Source of the DNA: Roseivivax sp. THAF197b
GTDB taxonomy: Bacteria; Pseudomonadota; Alphaproteobacteria; Rhodobacterales; Rhodobacteraceae
DNA: 64,000 nt
Direction of reading: 5' to 3'
NCBI RefSeq assembly: GCF_009363255.1
Contig: NZ_CP045318.1
Span: 2,283,501-2,347,500, forward strand
This document shows positions 19,195-28,864 of the stretch, one piece after another (position 1 is the first letter of the stretch; every line of letters starts with the position of its first letter). The position numbers and the translations under genes were made by a program. The notes beneath the pieces are model-generated. The model ran no database searches. It was not told the origin of the DNA and saw nothing but the letters and a program-made list of their open reading frames with translations.

Positions 19195-21324
19195 TCAGGC
19201 GCGCGCTTCGCGGATGAGGCGCAGGATATCCTGCGCGGCCTCGGGAATGTTGGTCCCCGGCCCGAAGATCGCCTTCACCCCCGCTTTCTTCAGGAAGTCG
19301 TAATCCTGCTGCGGGATCACGCCGCCACAGATCACGAGGATCTCGCCCGCGCCTTCGGCCTTCAGCGCCTCGATCAGCTGGGGCGCGAGCGTCTTGTGGC
19401 CCGCGGCCTGGGACGAGATGCCGATGACGTGCACATCGTTGTCGATGGCGTCCTGCGCGGCCTCCTCGGGCGTCTGGAACAGGGGCCCCACATCCACGTC
19501 GAAGCCGATATCGGCGAAGGCCGTGGCGATCACCTTGGCGCCGCGGTCATGGCCGTCCTGGCCCATCTTCACGACCAGCATGCGCGGGCGACGGCCTTCT
19601 GTTTCCGCGAAATCCTCCACCGATTTCTGGATCGCGGCGAAGCCCTCGTCGCCCTCATAGGCCGCGCCATAGACACCGGCCAGCGTCTTCACCTCGGCGC
19701 GATGGCGTCCGAACACCTTTTCCATGGCCATCGAGATCTCCCCTACGCTGGCGCGTGCGCGCGCCGCCTCAACCGCGGCTTCCAGAAGGTTGCCACCCTC
19801 TTGAGCGCGGCGTTCCAGTTCCGACAGGGCGGCGTCGCAGGCCGCCTGATCGCGGTTGGCGCGGATCCGCTCCAGCGCGGCGACCTGGCCGTCGCGGACC
19901 TTGGCATTGTCGATATCGAGGATGTCGAGATCGTCTTCCTTCGCGAGCCGGTACTTGTTCACGCCGACGATCACGTCCTCGCCCCGGTCGATCTTGGCCT
20001 GACGCTGGGCGGCGGCCTCCTCGATCCGCAGTTTGGGCATGCCCGACTCCACGGCCTTGGTCATGCCGCCCATCTCGTCCACCTCCTCGATCATGGCCCA
20101 GGCGGCCTCCGCCAGGTCATGGGTCAGTTTCTCGACGTAGTAAGAGCCCGCCAGCGGATCAACGACATTGGTCACGCCCGTCTCTTCTTGCAGGATCAGC
20201 TGGGTGTTCCGCGCGATCCGGGCCGAGAAATCGGTGGGCAGCGCGATCGCCTCGTCAAGCGCGTTGGTGTGCAGCGACTGCGTGCCGCCCAGGACCGCCG
20301 ACATCGCCTCGTAAGCGGTGCGGATGACGTTGTTGTAAGGGTCCTGTTCGGCAAGGCTGACGCCGCTCGTCTGGCAATGGGTGCGCAGCATCTTCGAGCG
20401 CGGGTTCTGCGCGCCGAGATCGGTCATGATCCGGTGCCAGAGCATGCGCGCCGCGCGCAGTTTCGCGGCTTCCATGAAGAAGTTCTTGCCGATGGCGAAG
20501 AAGAACGAAAGCCGACCCGCGAACTTGTCGATATCCATGCCACGATCCACCGCGGCCTTCACGTATTCCTTGCCATCGGCCAGCGTGAAGGCGAGCTCTT
20601 GGACGAGGTTCGCGCCGGCCTCCTGCATGTGATAGCCCGAGATCGAAATCGAGTTGAACTTCGGCATCTCGGCAGAGGTATATTCGATGATATCCGCGAT
20701 GATCCGCATCGAAGGCTCGGGCGGATAGATATAGGTGTTGCGGACCATGAACTCCTTCAGGATGTCGTTCTGGATCGTGCCCGACAGGAGCGATTTGTCA
20801 TGGCCCTGCTCCTCGCCGGTGGCGATGAAGCTGGCGAGCACCGGGATCACCGCACCGTTCATGGTCATCGACACGGACACCTGATCGAGCGGGATACCAT
20901 CGAAGAGCACCTTCATGTCCTCGACCGAGTCGATGGCGACGCCCGCCTTGCCTACATCCCCCACGACGCGGGGGTGGTCGCTGTCGTAGCCGCGATGGGT
21001 GGCCAGATCGAAGGCGACGGAGACGCCCTGTTGGCCTGCATCGAGCGCGCGGCGATAGAAGCGATTGCTCTCCTCCGCCGTGGAGAAGCCCGCATATTGC
21101 CGGATGGTCCAGGGACGGCCCGCATACATCGTGGCCTTCACGCCCCGGGTGAACGGCTCCAGCCCCGGCATGGTGCCCATATGGGGCAGGTCCTTCACAT
21201 CCTCCTCGGTGTAGAGGGGCTTGATGTCGATGCCTTCGAGCGTGTTCCAGGTCAGGCTGTCGAGGCTTTTTCCCTTAAGCTCCTTCTCAGCCAGCGCCCG
21301 CCAATCGTTGGTGGTCGGTTTCAT
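19195..21324 (-). CDS. Methylmalonyl-CoA mutase, single-chain
   Basis: 709 residues. It isomerises (R)-methylmalonyl-CoA to succinyl-CoA with adenosylcobalamin. The substrate barrel includes [26 protein letters not shown] N-terminal motifs (TRGVKATMY), [15 protein letters not shown] and [16 protein letters not shown]. The C-terminal B12 domain has the base-off motif D590-x-H592-xx-G595 (DGHDRG) and the [12 protein letters not shown] loop. With pccA and pccB it completes propionyl-CoA assimilation to succinyl-CoA, needed in the ethylmalonyl-CoA pathway of acetate growth. The start at 21324 gives the standard N-terminus ([16 protein letters not shown]) and lies inside the 3' end of the preceding gene. 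Confidence 0.95.
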   Translation of the reverse strand: MKPTTNDWRALAEKELKGKSLDSLTWNTLEGIDIKPLYTEEDVKDLPHMGTMPGLEPFTRGVKATMYAGRPWTIRQYAGFSTAEESNRFYRRALDAGQQGVSVAFDLATHRGYDSDHPRVVGDVGKAGVAIDSVEDMKVLFDGIPLDQVSVSMTMNGAVIPVLASFIATGEEQGHDKSLLSGTIQNDILKEFMVRNTYIYPPEPSMRIIADIIEYTSAEMPKFNSISISGYHMQEAGANLVQELAFTLADGKEYVKAAVDRGMDIDKFAGRLSFFFAIGKNFFMEAAKLRAARMLWHRIMTDLGAQNPRSKMLRTHCQTSGVSLAEQDPYNNVIRTAYEAMSAVLGGTQSLHTNALDEAIALPTDFSARIARNTQLILQEETGVTNVVDPLAGSYYVEKLTHDLAEAAWAMIEEVDEMGGMTKAVESGMPKLRIEEAAAQRQAKIDRGEDVIVGVNKYRLAKEDDLDILDIDNAKVRDGQVAALERIRANRDQAACDAALSELERRAQEGGNLLEAAVEAARARASVGEISMAMEKVFGRHRAEVKTLAGVYGAAYEGDEGFAAIQKSVEDFAETEGRRPRMLVVKMGQDGHDRGAKVIATAFADIGFDVDVGPLFQTPEEAAQDAIDNDVHVIGISSQAAGHKTLAPQLIEALKAEGAGEILVICGGVIPQQDYDFLKKAGVKAIFGPGTNIPEAAQDILRLIREARA

Positions 21325-22207
21325 CGGTCGGTCCTCTTGCTTGCGCCGCAGGCCGCCCGGTCTTCGCCGGATCGGCCCTGTCGGGCGCGTCCTCGTAGCG
21401 CGCGAGGCCCCCGGCCCCGGCACGCAGCCAGTAGATATCGTCCTGATAGGTCTCGCGCAGCGCCGCGGCCTGATCGGACAGGAAAGGCATCCAGCGCCCG
21501 GGCCCCGCGCCCAATGCAATGGCAGGCTCGCCGCGATCTTCCAGAACCTGCCGCAACGCGGGCAAATCCGGAGACATGTTGACCCAGGGCCGAAGGATAT
21601 TGCGCGGCACCCGGCTCAGGCCCGTCATCTCCGCCAGAAGCCGGTCGGGCTGATCCGCGAAGCGTTCGAACGGGGTGACGGTGATCGAGGTTTCCGGCAG
21701 TGCCGAGGCCACATCCTCTATCACGCCGCGCCAGCCGCGCGCATGACGCGTCATCACCGCCAGACCATCTGGCCGGGGCAGCGGCATCCCCCGCGGTAGA
21801 CAGAACGCCATGGACGAGGCCCAATAGAGATCCAGCGCCCGGATCTGCAGATGCGCCCGCGCCACCGGCCCGAAGGCCGCGCGAAACCGCGCCAGACGTT
21901 CGCCGATATCGGGATAAAGATCGGCCTGCGCGATATTCCGACGCACATTGCCGATCATGTTCTCGTCCGAGATCACCAGTCGCGCGACACCGTGCCGCGC
22001 CGCGCCATTGAGGGCCAGTTGCACGCGGCCCCGGTCGCGATCCCGCGCCTCGCGCGTGCCGACGCGGTGAAAGAGCCCCTTCCGCGTCCGCCCCGGCCCC
22101 CAAAAGCCGGTCCCGCCCGCCGCCAGCGCATCGCTCACGCTGCGCATATAGCGCTGAAAGCTCGTCGAGGCGGTGCGATGCGCCCCGAGATGCAGGATGA
22201 TGTCCAT
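21287..22207 (-). CDS. Sulfotransferase-like P-loop protein, paralogue
   Basis: 306 residues starting [21 protein letters not shown], a P-loop close to that of the protein at 6336-7286, so the two probably share the sulfotransferase fold. [15 protein letters not shown] (about 74-88) corresponds to IISEENIPSG in the other. The pairing suggests related enzymes acting on surface glycans; activity is unproven. Its last 38 bases overlap the start of the mutase gene in another frame, so the two may be cotranscribed although functionally unrelated. The C-terminal 20 residues encoded in the overlap are probably unconstrained. Confidence 0.6.
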   Translation of the reverse strand: MDIILHLGAHRTASTSFQRYMRSVSDALAAGGTGFWGPGRTRKGLFHRVGTREARDRDRGRVQLALNGAARHGVARLVISDENMIGNVRRNIAQADLYPDIGERLARFRAAFGPVARAHLQIRALDLYWASSMAFCLPRGMPLPRPDGLAVMTRHARGWRGVIEDVASALPETSITVTPFERFADQPDRLLAEMTGLSRVPRNILRPWVNMSPDLPALRQVLEDRGEPAIALGAGPGRWMPFLSDQAAALRETYQDDIYWLRAGAGGLARYEDAPDRADPAKTGRPAAQARGPTDETDHQRLAGAG

Positions 22208-22347
22208 GTTGCGCGCCCGTCCTTGCGTTGCCGATCGGGCGGCACAATAGGGCCACAGGCGTTATCTCCTGATTAATTGCCGATTTTTTGAACGCCCGCG
22301 GCAATGCATCCTTAGAAATGCGCGGCGTTCCGCATATATCTGACAAC

Positions 22348-22815
22348 ATGAACAGATTATTCACGACGCTCGCCCTGATCGCGGCGCTGCCCGCGCTGAC
22401 TGCCCTTCCGGCCCATGCCGCCGACGGCGCGGAGACCGAACCGCCCGGCCTGATCCAGAGTGCCGAGGGACGCACGCTTGACGAGTTTCTCTGGCTGAAG
22501 CGCCCGCTTGTCGTGTTCGCCGACAACGCCGCCGATCCGCGATACGTCCAGCAGATGCAGTTCATCACCGACCGGATGGATGCACTCGAGGATCGGGACG
22601 TGATCGTGCTGACCGACACGGACCCCGCGGCACGCGGTGCGATCCGGACCGAATTGCGCCCACGCGGCTTTATGATGGTGCTGATTGCCAAGGATGGCAC
22701 CCGGGTGCTGCGCAAACCGTTTCCTTGGGATGTGCGCGAGCTCTCGCGCTCCATCGACAAGCTGCCCGCGCGGCAGCAGGAAATCCGCGACCGGACAGGC
22801 ACGCCCGACAGGTAG
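22348..22815 (+). CDS. DUF4174 secreted protein
   Basis: 155 residues with a classic signal peptide (MNRLFTTLALIAALPALTA, cleavage about AHA/ADG at residue 24). The mature part starts with a LDEFLWLKRPLVVFADNAADP stretch typical of DUF4174. The family has a thioredoxin-like pattern (beta strand, helix, then RGFMMVLIAKDGTRVLRK) but no CxxC. It is a periplasmic protein of unknown function. I chose the ATG at 22348 because it begins the signal peptide; a TTG 60 bases earlier would destroy it. It is convergent with pccA. Confidence 0.75.
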   Translation: MNRLFTTLALIAALPALTALPAHAADGAETEPPGLIQSAEGRTLDEFLWLKRPLVVFADNAADPRYVQQMQFITDRMDALEDRDVIVLTDTDPAARGAIRTELRPRGFMMVLIAKDGTRVLRKPFPWDVRELSRSIDKLPARQQEIRDRTGTPDR

Positions 22816-22872
22816 ACCCGCGCGGGCGGGCCCACGCGGTCTTGCGGATATGCGGCCTGCGCGGTCATCGGA

Positions 22873-24873
22873 TCACTCGAACTCCATGATCACGTCATCC
22901 ACGGCGAGGCTGTCGCCGGGACCGGCATTGACCTTAGAGACCACGCCCTTGCGTTCGGCGCGCAGGATGTTCTCCATCTTCATCGCCTCGACGGTGCAGA
23001 GCGCCTGCCCCTCCTGCACCTCGTCACCCTCGGAGACGTTCACCTTCACGATGAGGCCCGGCATCGGGCAAAGCAGCATCTTGGAGGTATCAGGGGCTTC
23101 CTTCTCGGGCATGAGGCGCGCGAGTTCGGCCTGACGCGGCGTGCGCACATGCACTTTCATATCCGCGCCGCGCGTGCGGATGCGGAACCCGCCCGAGATC
23201 TTGCCCACCTTCATCACCAGGGGCGCGCCATCCACATCCATGCGCGCAAGCTGGTCGCCCGGCGTCCAGTCGCCCGTGATCCGGTGTTCGGTCCCGTCGG
23301 GGAAGCGCACCGTTGCACCTTGCGGGTCGGCCGCGATTGTCAGATCGAAATCAACGCCTTGCAGCGCGACGTTCCAGTTGTCGCCGACCTTACGCTCATG
23401 GTTGTCGAGCGTGCCGGAGATGCGCGCCCGGCGGATCTCGGCGACCCGGTTCATCGCGGCGGCAGCCGCCGCGACCCGGCGTTGTTCGGCGTCACTCAGG
23501 CTCACGCCCTCGAAACCGCCGGGATATTCCTCCTCGATGAAGGCGGTGGTCATGTCGCCGGAGACGAATTTGGGATGATCCATCACCGCTGCCACGAAGG
23601 GCAGGTTATGGCCGATCCCCTCCACCTCGAAACTGTCGAGCGCATTGCGCATCGTCTCGATCGCGGTCGCGCGGTCCGGCCCCCAGGTGCAGAGCTTGGC
23701 GATCATCGGGTCGTAATACATCGAGATTTCGCCGCCCTCGAAGACGCCGGTGTCGTTGCGCACGATCCCGTCACCCAACGGACCTTCAGCGGGCGGGCGG
23801 TAGCGGGTCAGACGCCCGATCGACGGCAGGAAGCCGCGATAGGGATCCTCGGCGTAAAGGCGGTTTTCGATGGCCCAGCCATTGATGCCGATATCGGATT
23901 GCTTCAGCGTCAGTGCCTCGCCATTCGCCACGCGGATCATCTGCTCCACCAGGTCGATGCCGGTGATCAGCTCGGTCACGGGATGTTCCACCTGCAGGCG
24001 GGTGTTCATCTCGAGGAAGTAGAAGTTCTTGTCGCCATCGACGATGAATTCGACCGTGCCTGCGGAGGTGTAGCCCACCGCCTGGGCCAGCGCGCAGGAT
24101 TGCTCGCCCATGGCTTTGCGCGTCGCTTCGTCGAGGAAGGGCGACGGCGCCTCTTCCACGACCTTCTGGTTGCGCCGCTGGATCGAGCATTCGCGTTCAT
24201 TGAGATAGAGGCAATTGCCATGGGCATCCGCCAGCACCTGGATCTCGATATGGCGTGGCTGGGTGACGAATTTTTCGATGAAGATGCGGTCGTCGCCGAA
24301 GCTGTTCGCGGCCTCGTTCTTGGACGACTGGAAGCCCTCGCGCGCCTCCTCGTCGGTCCAGGCGATGCGCATGCCCTTGCCGCCGCCGCCTGCCGAGGCC
24401 TTGATCATCACCGGGTAGCCGATCTCGTTGGAGATCTTCACCGCTTCCTCGGCATCCTCGATCAGGCCCATATAGCCGGGCACGGTACTCACCCCCGCCT
24501 CCTGGGCGATCTTCTTGGAGGTGATCTTGTCGCCCATCGCCTCGATGGCCTTTTTGGGCGGGCCGATGAACGCGACACCCGCGGCCTCGAGCGCCTCGGC
24601 GAATTTCGGGTTCTCCGACAAGAAGCCATACCCCGGATGCACGGCCTCGGCGCCGGTCTGGCGGATGGCCTCCATGATCTTGTCGATCACGATGTAGGAT
24701 TGGTTGGCCTGCGGCGGGCCGATATGGACCGCCTCGTCCGCCATCTCCACGTGCAACGCGTTCTTGTCCGCATCGGAATAGACGGCGACCGTCTGGATGC
24801 CCATGGCCCGCGCGGTTTTGATGACCCGGCAGGCAATTTCCCCGCGATTGGCGATCAGGATCTTCTTGAACAT
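22873..24873 (-). CDS. pccA: Propionyl-CoA carboxylase alpha subunit (biotin carboxylase + BCCP)
   Basis: 666 residues. The biotin carboxylase domain (1-445) has KILIANRGEIACRVI, an ATP-grasp loop KASAGGGGKGMRI and EMNTRLQVEHPVTE. A middle BT domain (about 470-590) precedes the biotinyl domain, whose AMKMEN places biotin on Lys632. With PccB it carboxylates propionyl-CoA to methylmalonyl-CoA. The gene lies between the mutase cluster and pccB on the same strand, but terminators and other genes separate them, so several promoters are likely. AAAGGGACAG precedes the ATG. Confidence 0.94.
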   Translation of the reverse strand: MFKKILIANRGEIACRVIKTARAMGIQTVAVYSDADKNALHVEMADEAVHIGPPQANQSYIVIDKIMEAIRQTGAEAVHPGYGFLSENPKFAEALEAAGVAFIGPPKKAIEAMGDKITSKKIAQEAGVSTVPGYMGLIEDAEEAVKISNEIGYPVMIKASAGGGGKGMRIAWTDEEAREGFQSSKNEAANSFGDDRIFIEKFVTQPRHIEIQVLADAHGNCLYLNERECSIQRRNQKVVEEAPSPFLDEATRKAMGEQSCALAQAVGYTSAGTVEFIVDGDKNFYFLEMNTRLQVEHPVTELITGIDLVEQMIRVANGEALTLKQSDIGINGWAIENRLYAEDPYRGFLPSIGRLTRYRPPAEGPLGDGIVRNDTGVFEGGEISMYYDPMIAKLCTWGPDRATAIETMRNALDSFEVEGIGHNLPFVAAVMDHPKFVSGDMTTAFIEEEYPGGFEGVSLSDAEQRRVAAAAAAMNRVAEIRRARISGTLDNHERKVGDNWNVALQGVDFDLTIAADPQGATVRFPDGTEHRITGDWTPGDQLARMDVDGAPLVMKVGKISGGFRIRTRGADMKVHVRTPRQAELARLMPEKEAPDTSKMLLCPMPGLIVKVNVSEGDEVQEGQALCTVEAMKMENILRAERKGVVSKVNAGPGDSLAVDDVIMEFE

Positions 24874-24929
24874 GGCTGTCCCTTTCAGCTGCCCGTGCGA
24901 AGCAAGGCCTCGCCGGGATATGTCCCACG

Positions 24930-24965
24930 AAAAAGACCACCCGGGCGATGTGCCCGGATGGTCTT
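24930..24965 (-). terminator. Terminator downstream of the 67-residue lipoprotein gene
   Basis: On the - strand AAGACCA-CCGGGC pairs with GCCCGG-TGGTCTT with one mismatch around a short loop, then TTTTT follows. It separates the lipoprotein transcript from pccA. Confidence 0.8.
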
Positions 24966-25011
24966 GAAAGTCGTCTGCGTCGGGATGCGCGTGGCATCCC
25001 GGGATGTCAGA

Positions 25012-25215
25012 TCAGCAGCGCTCCGGATAGGTCCGGCAATACGCGATGTTGCCTGCCGCGCCGACCACGGCGCCGGTCGTGACATCGCCATCCACGGCTG
25101 CCGACGTGCCTGCGCCAACGGCGCCACCGATGAGTGCCTGTTCGCCAAGCGTGTCACCGCATGCGGCAAGACCTGTAAGCGCAAGGACGGCGGTGATTTT
25201 TGCAAGATTACGCAT
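25012..25215 (-). CDS. Small glycine-rich lipoprotein
   Basis: 67 residues. The signal peptide MRNLAKITAVLALTGLAACG has a lipobox LAAC with Cys19. The mature part has a Gly/Ala zipper-like pattern (ALIGGAVGAGTSAAVDGDVTTGAVVGAAGN) and ends YCRTYPERC with two more Cys. Proteins of this form are common in Rhodobacteraceae and are thought to sit in the outer membrane; function unknown. The gene has its own terminator and a fair ribosome-binding site (GAGGGAG). Confidence 0.75.
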   Translation of the reverse strand: MRNLAKITAVLALTGLAACGDTLGEQALIGGAVGAGTSAAVDGDVTTGAVVGAAGNIAYCRTYPERC

Positions 25216-25570
25216 TCTGTATGCTCCCTCTGAGACAGATTTTTTCTATACGACAGAGTAACACACGCGTCGTCGGCGGAGTTCCACCGAAAAACGTCAA
25301 AGCGCCGCACGTGGGCGGTTTCCAGCGCAGCCATACAACCGGAGCGTGTCCTGCGGAAGAAAAAACCGGGCGGCCAGTTCGGGGATGGACTGAACCGCCC
25401 GGCAGGGGAAGGGTAACGGTGATATGAAAGCGTGCAAGAACGCCTCACCGGGTGCGACCCCTTAGGGGACATGTGTACGCTGCCACGGAGAATCACGTCT
25501 GAAAAGCGCCGAAAATCCCGTGCGCGGAAATCGGCTCGTTCCCGCCAAAATTGTATGGCGATCGGCATAT
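25216..25570. other. 355-base gap with an orphan terminator; possible small RNA
   Basis: No protein gene is supported. The main feature is the intrinsic terminator at 25360-25402, read on the - strand, 168 bases past the nearest - strand stop codon. The intervening - strand sequence has a CCCCTAAGGGG palindrome (about 25460-25470). Either the upstream gene has a long 3' UTR or a small RNA of about 100-150 bases ends here. The 140 bases next to the lipoprotein gene hold its promoter, with no clear motif. Confidence 0.45.
25360..25402 (-). terminator. Strong intrinsic terminator, - strand
   Basis: CCGGGCGG (25395-25402 on the - strand) pairs with CCGCCCGG (25366-25373), enclosing an inner partial stem, and is followed by six T. 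It serves the gene at 25571-25930 or a small RNA derived from its 3' region. Confidence 0.85.
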
Positions 25571-25930
25571 TCATGCCCAGAGATCCCCATCGATGGCCTC
25601 GGGGAAGGCCGCACGGGCGGCGCGCTCGTCGATGATGAGGCGCGCTTCGTAATCCTTTGGGTCGAACGGATCGTCGAGCGGCAGCACTTCGCGCCCGAAA
25701 AGCCATGAAAGGCGCCCCGCATCGAGATTGCCGCGCTCGAAGGGTTCGGTCCCGAAATGGTCCCAAAGGGCCGCCATGAACCACAGATCCGCGCGCTTGT
25801 CGGGCGGACGCCGGTCGGCGAACCGTTCGCGACGGATGATCGGCGTGGCGCCCTTGGGGTTGGCGCGGCGCAGGGTGAACTGGAAATCGGTGCCGGGAAG
25901 ACGCCCCGGGAAGCCGCGATGCTTGATCAT
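25571..25930 (-). CDS. Conserved hypothetical protein
   Basis: 119 residues, no signal peptide or membrane segment. It is rich in Arg, Asp and aromatic residues (DLWFMAALWDHFGTEPFERG, PLDDPFDPKDYEARLI). I do not recognise a domain. The ATG at 25930 has GGAGGCGGGACG directly before it, an excellent ribosome-binding site, and codon use is like its neighbours, so it is a real gene. It is followed on the same strand by the orphan terminator at 25360-25402. Confidence 0.7.
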   Translation of the reverse strand: MIKHRGFPGRLPGTDFQFTLRRANPKGATPIIRRERFADRRPPDKRADLWFMAALWDHFGTEPFERGNLDAGRLSWLFGREVLPLDDPFDPKDYEARLIIDERAARAAFPEAIDGDLWA

Positions 25931-26038
25931 CGTCCCGCCTCCGTCTCTGCGAATGTCAAAGCACCCGTTGGAACGAAGCGGCCCGGAATGCAGGCGGCGG
26001 GGTTGGGGGCGGCCTCGAAAGCCCGCCCCCGAACGTAC

Positions 26039-26185
26039 TTACTTGTACTTGCCGGTGTAGACGGGCTCGGTCGAAATCGGCTCCGGCTCGACAATGATGA
26101 ACTCTTCTTCGGTCGACTGCTGACCGCATGCGGCCAGCGTGGTGACGAAGCCGAAGAGGGCGAGAAGCTTGATGCTCTTGGACAT
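26039..26185 (-). CDS. Tiny lipoprotein, 48 residues
   Basis: Short but well formed. MSKSIKLLALFGFVTTLAAC is a lipoprotein signal with lipobox LAAC (Cys20). The mature peptide is only 29 residues, acidic and Pro-rich (STEEEFIIVEPEPISTEPV), ending YTGKYK. CAGGAGACAGAA precedes the ATG. The layout resembles entericidin-like or Rhodobacteraceae-specific minimal lipoproteins; function unknown. It lies between the hypothetical gene at 25571 and the secreted-protein gene at 26400 on the same strand. Confidence 0.75.
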   Translation of the reverse strand: MSKSIKLLALFGFVTTLAACGQQSTEEEFIIVEPEPISTEPVYTGKYK

Positions 26186-26399
26186 TTCTGTCTCCTGTTT
26201 CCGGTGTACGGGCGTAACGCTGCCTCAGCCATCGGCCCGTGTTTAGTCTTGGTTCTGGTTACTTGGAGGCAACCGCGGGCGAGAATAGCCGAATTGCTGA
26301 CGCAAATACACGGCGGTTGGCGATCCTCCGCCACTTGTGGTCGGAAAGCCGCAAAACCCGGCGCAAGGCCCTGAGGACAAACAAGATATTGTGCGGCCA

Positions 26400-26786
26400 T
26401 CAGAAAGCCTCCCACATGCAGCGATCATCTTCGACGCGGTAGGCCTCGAAGACTTGCAGAATATCCGGGCGTGCGGTTCCGAACTCGGTTGCTGTGGCAC
26501 CGATGGAGATGACGATCCGGCCAGGGTCGGGAAATTCGACGGGGATCGCGGGCAAGGCCACCTCGTCGCAAAGGTAATCCATATCGGCGGCCAACACGTC
26601 GAGATCGGGCGCGACGGTGCCAAGATCCTCCGAGACAAAACGGAAGCGGGCCAGCGCCCCCTGCCCGTCTCGCGCCTCGATGCGCAATTCCTGGAAATCG
26701 GCCACAAGGCCCGAGGGCAGCGCAATCGGGTCTTCCAAGGCCATGGCCGGAGATGCGGCAGCCGCAAGCAGGGCGAACGCACCCAG
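26400..26786 (-). CDS. DUF6497-like secreted protein; start codon unclear
   Basis: About 128 residues from a CTG at 26786. The mature domain (VADFQELRIEARDGQGALARF onward, with DMDYLCDEVALPAI, RIVISI and EAYRVEDDRCMWEAF) resembles DUF6497 proteins of Rhodobacteraceae, from memory. A signal peptide core (GAFALLAAAASPAMA) precedes it. No ATG, GTG or TTG lies in frame where the signal should begin. The codon in the right place (26810) is ATC, giving I-HRDNRT before the hydrophobic core. In-frame ATGs occur only 100 residues upstream in unlikely sequence. Either the start codon is mutated or non-standard, or there is a frameshift next to the GTG at 26803. Confidence 0.55.
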   Translation of the reverse strand: MGAFALLAAAASPAMALEDPIALPSGLVADFQELRIEARDGQGALARFRFVSEDLGTVAPDLDVLAADMDYLCDEVALPAIPVEFPDPGRIVISIGATATEFGTARPDILQVFEAYRVEDDRCMWEAF

Positions 26787-27107
26787 TATTGTCCGGTTGT
26801 CACGATGGATGGATAGGTGGCAGCCCCGACCCCGTTTCCGGGCTCCTCCCGCCGAGGCTGCCGAATGGCGGGACGAACCCGCATCCTGTACGCCCGCGGG
26901 ACAGATCGCCACTTGGGCGTCCTGTCGAAACCCCGGATCGCAATCGTTCTGCCGAGGCTTTGGGCGTTTGCCGGGAGACTGACCAATGCAGGTCGGCACA
27001 TCAAGCCCGATTTTTCGGCGTTTTCCGTGATAGGCGGTCATAAAGCTCTCAAAACCCCGGAATCGTGGCAAAAATCCGCGCAAATGCGCGACGTGCGGCG
27101 AATCGGC
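26787..27107. other. Intergenic stretch between pccB and the DUF6497-like gene
   Basis: About 320 bases with no supported gene. It must contain the promoter of the secreted-protein gene and the 3' end of the pccB transcript. A CGCGCA-AA-TGCGCG palindrome lies near 27077-27090, close to the pccB stop, without a T run. Nothing else is evident. Confidence 0.4.
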
Positions 27108-28640
27108 CTACAGCGGAATATTGTCGTGCTTCTTCCACGGGTTCTGCAGCTTCTTGCCCCTGAGTGACGCAAAGGCCCGGCTGACCCGGCGGCGCGTGGA
27201 ATGCGGCTGGATCACCTCGTCGATGAACCCCCGCTCGGCGGCGACGAAGGGATTGGCGAACCGGTCCTCGTAGCTCGCGGTATGGGCCGCGATCTTCTCC
27301 GCATCGCCCAGATCCGCGCGGTGGATGATCTCGGTGGCGCCCTTGGCGCCCATCACCGCGATCTCGGCGGTGGGCCAGGCATAGTTGAAATCGCCGCGCA
27401 GATGCTTGGAGGCCATCACGTCATAGGCGCCGCCATAGGCCTTGCGGGTGATGACCGTGACCTTCGGCACCGTCGCCTCCCCATAGGCAAAGAGCAGTTT
27501 CGCGCCGTGCTTGATGACGCCGCCCAGCTCCTGCCCCGTGCCCGGCAGGAAGCCCGGCACGTCGACGAAGGTCAGGATCGGGATTTCGAAGGCATCGCAG
27601 AACCGCACGAAGCGCGCCGCCTTGCGCGAGCTGTCGATATCAAGACAGCCCGCCAGGACCATCGGCTGGTTGGCGACGACGCCCACGGTCTGCCCCTCGA
27701 GACGGATGAACCCGGTGATGATGTTCTTCGCGAAATCCTCCTGGATCTCGTAGAAATCGGCCTCGTCCGCGACTTTCAGGATCAGCTCCTTCATGTCGTA
27801 GGGGGTGTTCGCATTCTCGGGCACCAGCGTGTCGAGCGAGGTCTCGATGCGGCCCGGCTCGTCGAAGAAGGGACGGACGGGCGGCTTTTCGCGATTGTTG
27901 AGCGGCAGGTAATCGACCAGACGCCGCACTTCGGCGAGCGCCTCGACATCGTTCTCGAAGGCGCCGTCCGCGACCGAGGATTTCTTGGTATGGGTGGAAG
28001 CGCCGCCCAGCTCTTCGGCGGTGACGACCTCGTTGGTGACGGTCTTCACCACGTCGGGGCCGGTGACGAACATGTATGAGCTATCCTTCACCATGAAGAT
28101 GAAGTCGGTCATGGCAGGCGAATAGACCGCCCCGCCCGCACACGGCCCCATGATGACGCTGATCTGCGGGATGACACCCGAGGCCATGATGTTGCGCTGA
28201 AACACCTCGGCATAGCCCGCGAGCGAGGCCACGCCCTCCTGGATGCGCGCGCCGCCCGAATCGTTGAGCCCGATCACGGGCGCGCCGTTCTGCATCGCCA
28301 TGTCCATGATCTTGCAGATCTTCTGGGCGTGCGTTTCCGAGAGCGAGCCGCCAAAGACGGTGAAATCCTGGCTGAAGACATAGACCATACGGCCGTTGAT
28401 CGTGCCCCAGCCGGTGATGACGCCATCACCATAGGGGCGCTGCTTCTCCATGCCGAAATCGGTGCAGCGATGGGCGACGAACATGTCGAATTCCTCAAAC
28501 GAGCCCTCGTCGAGCAGAAGCTCGATGCGCTCGCGCGCGGTCAGCTTGCCCTTGGCATGCTGCGCATCGATGCGCTTTTCGCCGCCGCCGAGACGCGCCT
28601 CTGCGCGCCGATGCTCGAGTTCCTGAAGGATGTCTTTCAT
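27108..28640 (-). CDS. pccB: Propionyl-CoA carboxylase beta subunit (carboxyltransferase)
   Basis: 510 residues, the standard length. The carboxyltransferase halves are visible: [18 protein letters not shown] and [19 protein letters not shown] in the N-half, then [28 protein letters not shown] and [15 protein letters not shown] in the C-half. It transfers carboxyl from biotin on PccA to propionyl-CoA. The start at 28640 ([20 protein letters not shown]) follows GGGAGC. Upstream are TTTGCAAA-type boxes expected for PccR, so it is probably induced on propionate or acetate. Confidence 0.95.
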   Translation of the reverse strand: MKDILQELEHRRAEARLGGGEKRIDAQHAKGKLTARERIELLLDEGSFEEFDMFVAHRCTDFGMEKQRPYGDGVITGWGTINGRMVYVFSQDFTVFGGSLSETHAQKICKIMDMAMQNGAPVIGLNDSGGARIQEGVASLAGYAEVFQRNIMASGVIPQISVIMGPCAGGAVYSPAMTDFIFMVKDSSYMFVTGPDVVKTVTNEVVTAEELGGASTHTKKSSVADGAFENDVEALAEVRRLVDYLPLNNREKPPVRPFFDEPGRIETSLDTLVPENANTPYDMKELILKVADEADFYEIQEDFAKNIITGFIRLEGQTVGVVANQPMVLAGCLDIDSSRKAARFVRFCDAFEIPILTFVDVPGFLPGTGQELGGVIKHGAKLLFAYGEATVPKVTVITRKAYGGAYDVMASKHLRGDFNYAWPTAEIAVMGAKGATEIIHRADLGDAEKIAAHTASYEDRFANPFVAAERGFIDEVIQPHSTRRRVSRAFASLRGKKLQNPWKKHDNIPL

Positions 28641-28702
28641 CGCCCGCTCCCATGTCCGGTTGGTTTGCTTTGCCAAAAGGCGGCGCGTGCGACAAGGAAA
28701 AT

Positions 28703-28750
28703 ACCGCAAATTTGCAAATATTGGAAAACGGACGATGCGCTAATTGCAAT
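28703..28750. promoter_or_regulatory. Candidate PccR boxes upstream of pccB
   Basis: A perfect TTTGCAAA lies at 28711-28718, abutting GCAAA to form the palindrome GCAAATTTGC (28706-28715). A degenerate ATTGCAAT follows at 28743-28750. PccR of Rhodobacter sphaeroides was reported to act through paired TTTGCAAA motifs before pccB. The site here is 60-110 bases upstream of pccB and shared with the divergent MFS gene. The second box is imperfect. Confidence 0.6.
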
Positions 28751-28864
28751 TCAGCAAAGTGACTGGCGTTAAGAACGTCCGACCAGTCCCGGTTTTTGCA
28801 AGGACGCTTTTCCAGCCCCTTGGCGCGATGGACTTCGGAGCGTGCCTTGCCTAAATCGCAAGGG

